A stretch of 64,000 nucleotides of DNA, taken from Saccharopolyspora soli. GTDB lineage: Bacteria; Actinomycetota; Actinomycetes; Mycobacteriales; Pseudonocardiaceae. A program made the translations under genes and the position numbers. Of this stretch, positions 60,420-64,000 are shown in pieces; the stretch's first letter is position 1; each line of letters opens with the position of its first letter. Where the stretch lies: positions 1-64,000 of the forward strand of contig NZ_JALBWV010000046.1 of the NCBI RefSeq assembly GCF_022678645.1. The letters are read 5' to 3'. The notes under the pieces were generated by a model. That model was not told the DNA's origin. It saw nothing but the letters and a program-made list of their open reading frames with translations, and ran no database searches.

Positions 60420-61634
60420 ATGGACTCCGAAGCGCTCGTGTCCGATTACGTCCTGCTCGGGCTCAGATTCGACCGGCTCGTCGAGGGATTCGTGGATTCC
60501 TACACCGGCGACCCGGCGCTGCGCCGCAGGGTGGACAACGAGTCGCAGCCCGATCCGACGCGGCTGGCCGCCGAGGCGCGGCGACTGCGCGCCGAGCTGC
60601 CGGAAGCGGGGCTGGCCGAGCCGCGCCGCCGGTTCCTCGCCGCGCAGCTCACGGCGCTGGAGTGCGCGGGGCGCAAACTGGCTGGTGCGCAGCTGCCCTT
60701 CCAGGTCGAGGCGGAGGCGTACTTCCAGGTCACCCCGACGTCCGGAGATCCCGACGAATACCGGGAAGCGCACCGCGAGCTGGCCGCGCTGTTGCCGGGG
60801 CGCGGGTCGCTGACCGAGCGGCTGGCCGTCGTCCGCAGCCGGGACCCGGTCCCCGCGGACCGCCTCAAGGCCACCGTCCAGGCCCTTTCCAGCGCGCTGC
60901 GCGACCGCGTGCGCGGCAGATTCGGCCTGCCGGTCCAGGAGGTCGTCGAGTACCAGATCGTGACCGACAAGCCCTGGAGCGGTTTCAACCACTACCTCGG
61001 CGAATACCGCTCGCGGGTGGCGGTCAACGCGGACGTCGGGCATCGGGCCGCCAACCTGCCGCAGCTGGTCGCGCACGAGTCGTACCCCGGACACCACACC
61101 GAGCACTGCCGCAAGGAAGCGGGTCTGGCGATCCGGGACCACCAGTTGGAGCACACGATCTTCCTGGTCAACACACCGCAGTGCCTGATGGCCGAAGGGC
61201 TCGCGGACCTGGGGCTGCAGGCCGCGGTCGGGCCGGGCTGGGGGCCTTGGGCGGCCGAGATCTTCGCCGATCTGGGCATCTGGATGGAAGGCGAGCTGGC
61301 CGAGCGGATGGAAGTCGTGATGACTCGGCTGCTGACGGTCCGCCAGGACGCGTTGCTGATGCTGCACGACGGTCGCGCGGACGACGCCGAAGTGGTGGCC
61401 TACTTGCGGCGCTGGTTGCTGATGTCGGAGCCGCGGGCCCGGCACCTGGTGCGGTTCATGCACGATCCGCTCTGGCGCGCTTACACCACCACCTACGTCG
61501 AGGGGTACCGGCTGCTGCGCCGTTGGCTGGAGAACCGCCCGGCGGACACTTCGAGCGCCGATCGTTATCGCCGGTTGCTTGACGAACCCTTGGTGCCGGA
61601 GGTCCTACGGGCGGAACTCGCGTCCCACGTATGA
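60420..61634 (+). CDS. DUF885-family putative metallo-protein
   Basis: A 404-aa protein of the DUF885 family, related to M32/M2-like zinc peptidase folds. The motif VAHESYPGHHTEH (about residue 220) carries the likely zinc ligands, with a downstream glutamate in MAEGLADLG. No signal peptide. A peptidase role is plausible, but activity of DUF885 proteins is largely unproven. The stop TGA overlaps a sequence resembling the left arm of family B. Confidence 0.85.
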   Translation: MDSEALVSDYVLLGLRFDRLVEGFVDSYTGDPALRRRVDNESQPDPTRLAAEARRLRAELPEAGLAEPRRRFLAAQLTALECAGRKLAGAQLPFQVEAEAYFQVTPTSGDPDEYREAHRELAALLPGRGSLTERLAVVRSRDPVPADRLKATVQALSSALRDRVRGRFGLPVQEVVEYQIVTDKPWSGFNHYLGEYRSRVAVNADVGHRAANLPQLVAHESYPGHHTEHCRKEAGLAIRDHQLEHTIFLVNTPQCLMAEGLADLGLQAAVGPGWGPWAAEIFADLGIWMEGELAERMEVVMTRLLTVRQDALLMLHDGRADDAEVVAYLRRWLLMSEPRARHLVRFMHDPLWRAYTTTYVEGYRLLRRWLENRPADTSSADRYRRLLDEPLVPEVLRAELASHV

Positions 61635-62106
61635 GTGGCAACCCGGCCAAAAATCACGCGATCGGAGCACTTGTGATCACCGGGCGTGCCGGGTCCGCCG
61701 ATTCGGCACATCGCCCGCCGAAAACCGGTCTGACCTGCTGCCGGACCGTGCGCAGGACGGGATCGGCGCCGTCGGCGTTGCTGTGACCAGGCCGAATTCC
61801 CTGGCAAATGAAGAGAAGTCGACGAATCGGCGAATCACCTGTGTGGCTGCCTGCCGAGCCGCGATCACGCAGGTAGCGTGCGCTGTTGACGGGCCGTTCT
61901 CTAGCAAGTCCGTACGCGGCCCGTCCGGGAGGCCCTGATCGTGGCTGTTGGCTGGAGCGGACGGTTACCACGTCCACCTTGGTCGCGAAGGGCCGGTGCC
62001 CGGCCCCTGCGGCCAAGGCGGACGACCGGTCCAGCCGGGGCGCGACGGGGGCAGGCCCGGCCCGCCGACGAGCGGGTGTGCATGCCACGCCCGCGAGGGA
62101 GTAGCC
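61635..62106. other. 472 bases before phoH2
   Basis: No convincing gene. An open frame of about 70 codons starting TTG 61886 ends three bases before the phoH2 start, in the position of the PhoAT antitoxin of mycobacterial phoAT-phoH2; its codon use becomes more GC-biased in the second half. A degenerate family B-like arm (TGAGTGGCAAC) lies at the left edge. Confidence 0.4.
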
Positions 62107-63483
62107 GTGACCGCACGACGTTCCCAGCCTCAAGCGGAATTCCCAGCCCAAGGCGGTGAGTCCGCGAGCACCGCGCAAACCGGTGGCACTGAGGTCCGCA
62201 CCTACGTCCTGGACACTTCGGTGCTGTTGTCCGATCCGTGGGCGATGTCCCGCTTCGCCGAGCACAACGTGGTGCTTCCGGTGGTGGTCATCAGCGAATT
62301 GGAAGGCAAACGCCACCACCCCGAACTCGGTTGGTTCGCCAGAGAAGCCCTCCGCGCGCTCGACGACCTGCGGATCCGGCACGGACGGCTGGACGAGCCG
62401 GTGCCGGTGGGCGAGTCGGGCGGCACCCTGCACGTCGAGTTGAACCACACCGATCCGCAGGTGCTGCCGCCGGGGTTCCGCACGGACTCCAACGACGCCC
62501 GCATCCTGGCCTGTTCGTTGAACCTGGCGGCCGAAGGGCACCGGGTCACGCTGGTCACCAAGGACATGCCGCTGCGGGTCAAGGCCGCTGCGGTGGCCCT
62601 GGACGCCGAGGAGTACCGCGCGCAGGACGTGGTGCCGTCGGGGTGGACCGGGATGGTCGACGTGGACGTGCCGTCGGATTGGGTGGACGTCCTGTTCAAG
62701 GAGGGGGTCGCCGACCTCGACGAGGCGCGGGACCTGCCGCCCAACACCGGAGTGCGGCTGCTGGCTGGTTCGCAGAGCGCGTTGGGCCGGGTGACCGCGG
62801 AGAAGCAGGTCCGGCTGGTGCGCGGTGATCGGGAGGCGTTCGGCCTGCACGGCCGGTCCGCCGAGCAGCGGATCGCGCTGGAGCTGCTGCTCGATCCGGA
62901 TGTCGGGATCGTGTCGCTGGGCGGCCGGGCCGGGACCGGCAAATCCGCACTGGCGCTGTGCGCGGGCCTGGAATCGGTGTTGGAACGCCAACTGCACCGC
63001 AAGGTCGTGGTGTTCCGGCCGGTGTACGCCGTCGGCGGTCAGGAGCTCGGTTACCTGCCGGGCACCGAGAACGAGAAGATGGCCCCGTGGGCGCAGGCGG
63101 TGTTCGACACCCTCGGCGCGGTGGCCAGCGAGAACGTGCTGGACGAGGTGATGGACCGCGGCATGCTGGAGGTCCTGCCGCTCACCCACATCCGGGGCCG
63201 GTCGCTGCACGACTCGTTCGTCATCGTCGACGAGGCGCAGTCGTTGGAGCGCAACGTGCTGCTGACCGTGCTGTCCAGACTCGGCGCGAACTCGCGGGTG
63301 GTCCTCACCCACGACGTCGCCCAGCGCGACAACCTCCGAGTGGGCCGCCACGACGGCGTGGCGGCGGTGATCGAGAAGCTCAAGGGCCACCCGTTGTTCG
63401 CGCACGTCACGCTGACCCGCTCGGAGCGCTCCCCGATCGCGGCCCTGGTCACGGAAATGCTGGAAGGCGAGTTCACCCCGTAA
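62107..63483 (+). CDS. phoH2: PhoH2-type PIN-PhoH ATPase/RNase
   Basis: A 458-aa fusion. The N-terminal PIN domain (about residues 35-180) has the acidic residues DTSVLL, SELEGK and NDARILA. The C-terminal PhoH ATPase has Walker A GRAGTGKSALA and Walker B VIVDEAQS. PhoH2 proteins are RNA helicase-nucleases; in mycobacteria they form a toxin-antitoxin module with PhoAT. GTG 62107 follows GGGAG at six bases. It matches Rv1095. Confidence 0.93.
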   Translation: MTARRSQPQAEFPAQGGESASTAQTGGTEVRTYVLDTSVLLSDPWAMSRFAEHNVVLPVVVISELEGKRHHPELGWFAREALRALDDLRIRHGRLDEPVPVGESGGTLHVELNHTDPQVLPPGFRTDSNDARILACSLNLAAEGHRVTLVTKDMPLRVKAAAVALDAEEYRAQDVVPSGWTGMVDVDVPSDWVDVLFKEGVADLDEARDLPPNTGVRLLAGSQSALGRVTAEKQVRLVRGDREAFGLHGRSAEQRIALELLLDPDVGIVSLGGRAGTGKSALALCAGLESVLERQLHRKVVVFRPVYAVGGQELGYLPGTENEKMAPWAQAVFDTLGAVASENVLDEVMDRGMLEVLPLTHIRGRSLHDSFVIVDEAQSLERNVLLTVLSRLGANSRVVLTHDVAQRDNLRVGRHDGVAAVIEKLKGHPLFAHVTLTRSERSPIAALVTEMLEGEFTP

Positions 63484-63489
63484 CGGTGA

Positions 63490-63555
63490 ATTTTTCGAGG
63501 TGAGGGGCACCCGTGACCCAGTTGCTTGGTCACGGGTGCCCTTCACTCAGCACCC
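63490..63555 (+). repeat. Dispersed stem-loop repeat, family A, copy 5
   Basis: GTGAGGGGCACCCGTGACC (63500-63518) pairs with 63528-63546 with one G.T pair, loop CAGTTGCTT. Lead-in TTTTTCGAGG and trailing CTCAGCACCC match copies 1 and 3. It lies between the convergent phoH2 and GuaB-like genes. Confidence 0.87.
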
Positions 63556-63562
63556 GTACGGG

Positions 63563-64000
63563 TCACCAGCCGGAGGGGAGTGGGCGGCCTTCGGCGAAGC
63601 CCGCCGCGGACTGGATGCCGATCACCGCACGCTCGTAGAACTCCTCCAGGTTGCGGGCACCGGCGTAGGTGCAGGAGGAGCGCAGGCCCGAGGTGATCTG
63701 GTCCAGCAGGTCCTCGACGCTCGGCCGCAACGGGTCCAGCCGCATGCGCGAGCTGGAGATCCCTTCCTCGAACAGGGCCTTGCGGGCCTGGTCGAACGCG
63801 CTGTCCGTGCGGGTCCGGGCCGAGACGGCGCGCTTGGACGCCATGCCGAAGGACTCCTTGTAAGCCCGGCCGTGCTCGTCGCGTTGCAGGTCACCGGGCG
63901 ATTCGTAGGTGCCCGCGAACCACGAGCCGACCATCACCGACGCCGCGCCAGCGGCCAGCGCCAGCGCGACATCGCGCGGGTGCCGGACACCGCCGTCGGC
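63563..64000 (-). CDS. GuaB-family enzyme (GuaB1/GMP reductase-like), C-terminal part
   Basis: The C-terminal 145 codons of an IMP dehydrogenase/GMP reductase family gene; the 5' end lies beyond the window. The barrel strand region ADGGVRHPRDVALALAAGAASVMVGSWFAGT, the later ESFGMASKRA flap and the YAGARNLEEFYERA tail support GuaB1-type proteins (Rv1843c-like) involved in purine interconversion. It is convergent with phoH2 across family A copy 5. Confidence 0.85.
   Translation of the reverse strand, partial: ADGGVRHPRDVALALAAGAASVMVGSWFAGTYESPGDLQRDEHGRAYKESFGMASKRAVSARTRTDSAFDQARKALFEEGISSSRMRLDPLRPSVEDLLDQITSGLRSSCTYAGARNLEEFYERAVIGIQSAAGFAEGRPLPSGW

Noticed and set aside
61654..63546. Long minus-strand frame opposite phoH2
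   Set aside because: Antisense shadow; PIN and Walker motifs define the plus-strand gene.

Overview
The window is high-G+C actinobacterial DNA, most likely from a Pseudonocardiaceae member (a Saccharopolyspora- or Amycolatopsis-like organism; the genus is a guess). The indicators are a mycothiol S-conjugate amidase (Mca), an XRE/DUF397 regulator pair, an EccC-type FtsK/SpoIIIE ATPase, GTG/TTG starts with strong Shine-Dalgarno sequences, and a backbone from about 31 kb to 63.5 kb whose order and orientation match, from memory, Mycobacterium tuberculosis Rv1074c to Rv1095 (fadA3, GDSL esterase, cbs, pra, metB, greA, Rv1081c, mca, Rv1083, Rv1084, hemolysin III, Z-prenyl synthase, phoH2).

The left 25 kb is accessory. 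It holds a LysR regulator and a molybdopterin sulfite-oxidase-like enzyme; a catalase beside a Tat-type lipoprotein with a cupin-like fold; an isochorismatase-like hydrolase, a 48-aa membrane peptide and an NCS1 transporter in one operon; and a four-gene envelope operon (response regulator, histidine kinase, DedA, UppP). A secreted phosphodiester-glycosidase-like gene is followed by a phage scar (terminase small-subunit remnant and tRNA 3' end), then a hydrolase/HxlR divergent pair.

Two clusters stand out. At 15.6-17.5 kb a lower-G+C cassette encodes an NTF2-like protein, a radical SAM/SPASM enzyme with an extra cysteine-rich tail, and a 100-aa peptide with four cysteines in its last 27 residues: a candidate RiPP system. 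At 17.5-25.1 kb lies a set of apparently cytoplasmic hydrolases (four-helix membrane protein, alpha/beta hydrolase, papain-like protease, DRGH nuclease, trypsin-like protease), a receiver-like protein without the phospho-acceptor aspartate, a LuxR response regulator with an atypical receiver, and a double-LysM protein. It resembles effector sets of bacterial conflict systems, but its function is unknown.

From 25 to 31 kb are proline-rich and envelope genes, a YidC insertase, a sortase with its candidate substrate, and a Bax-inhibitor-like protein. The conserved backbone then covers thiolase, transsulfuration (cbs, metB), threonine deaminase, HPPD with an Lrp regulator, GreA, Mca, a thioredoxin-fold protein, prenyl synthase and PhoH2. 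Inserted in it are an orphan EccC-like ATPase with small proteins and an XRE/DUF397 pair, and a polyol ABC-transport/dehydrogenase/DeoR operon. Two dispersed stem-loop repeat families, five copies of A and four of B, sit mostly at 3' ends of backbone genes and bracket the inserted blocks. No copies were seen left of 30.8 kb. A pair of small secreted chaplin-like paralogs lies before PhoH2, and the window ends inside a GuaB-family gene.
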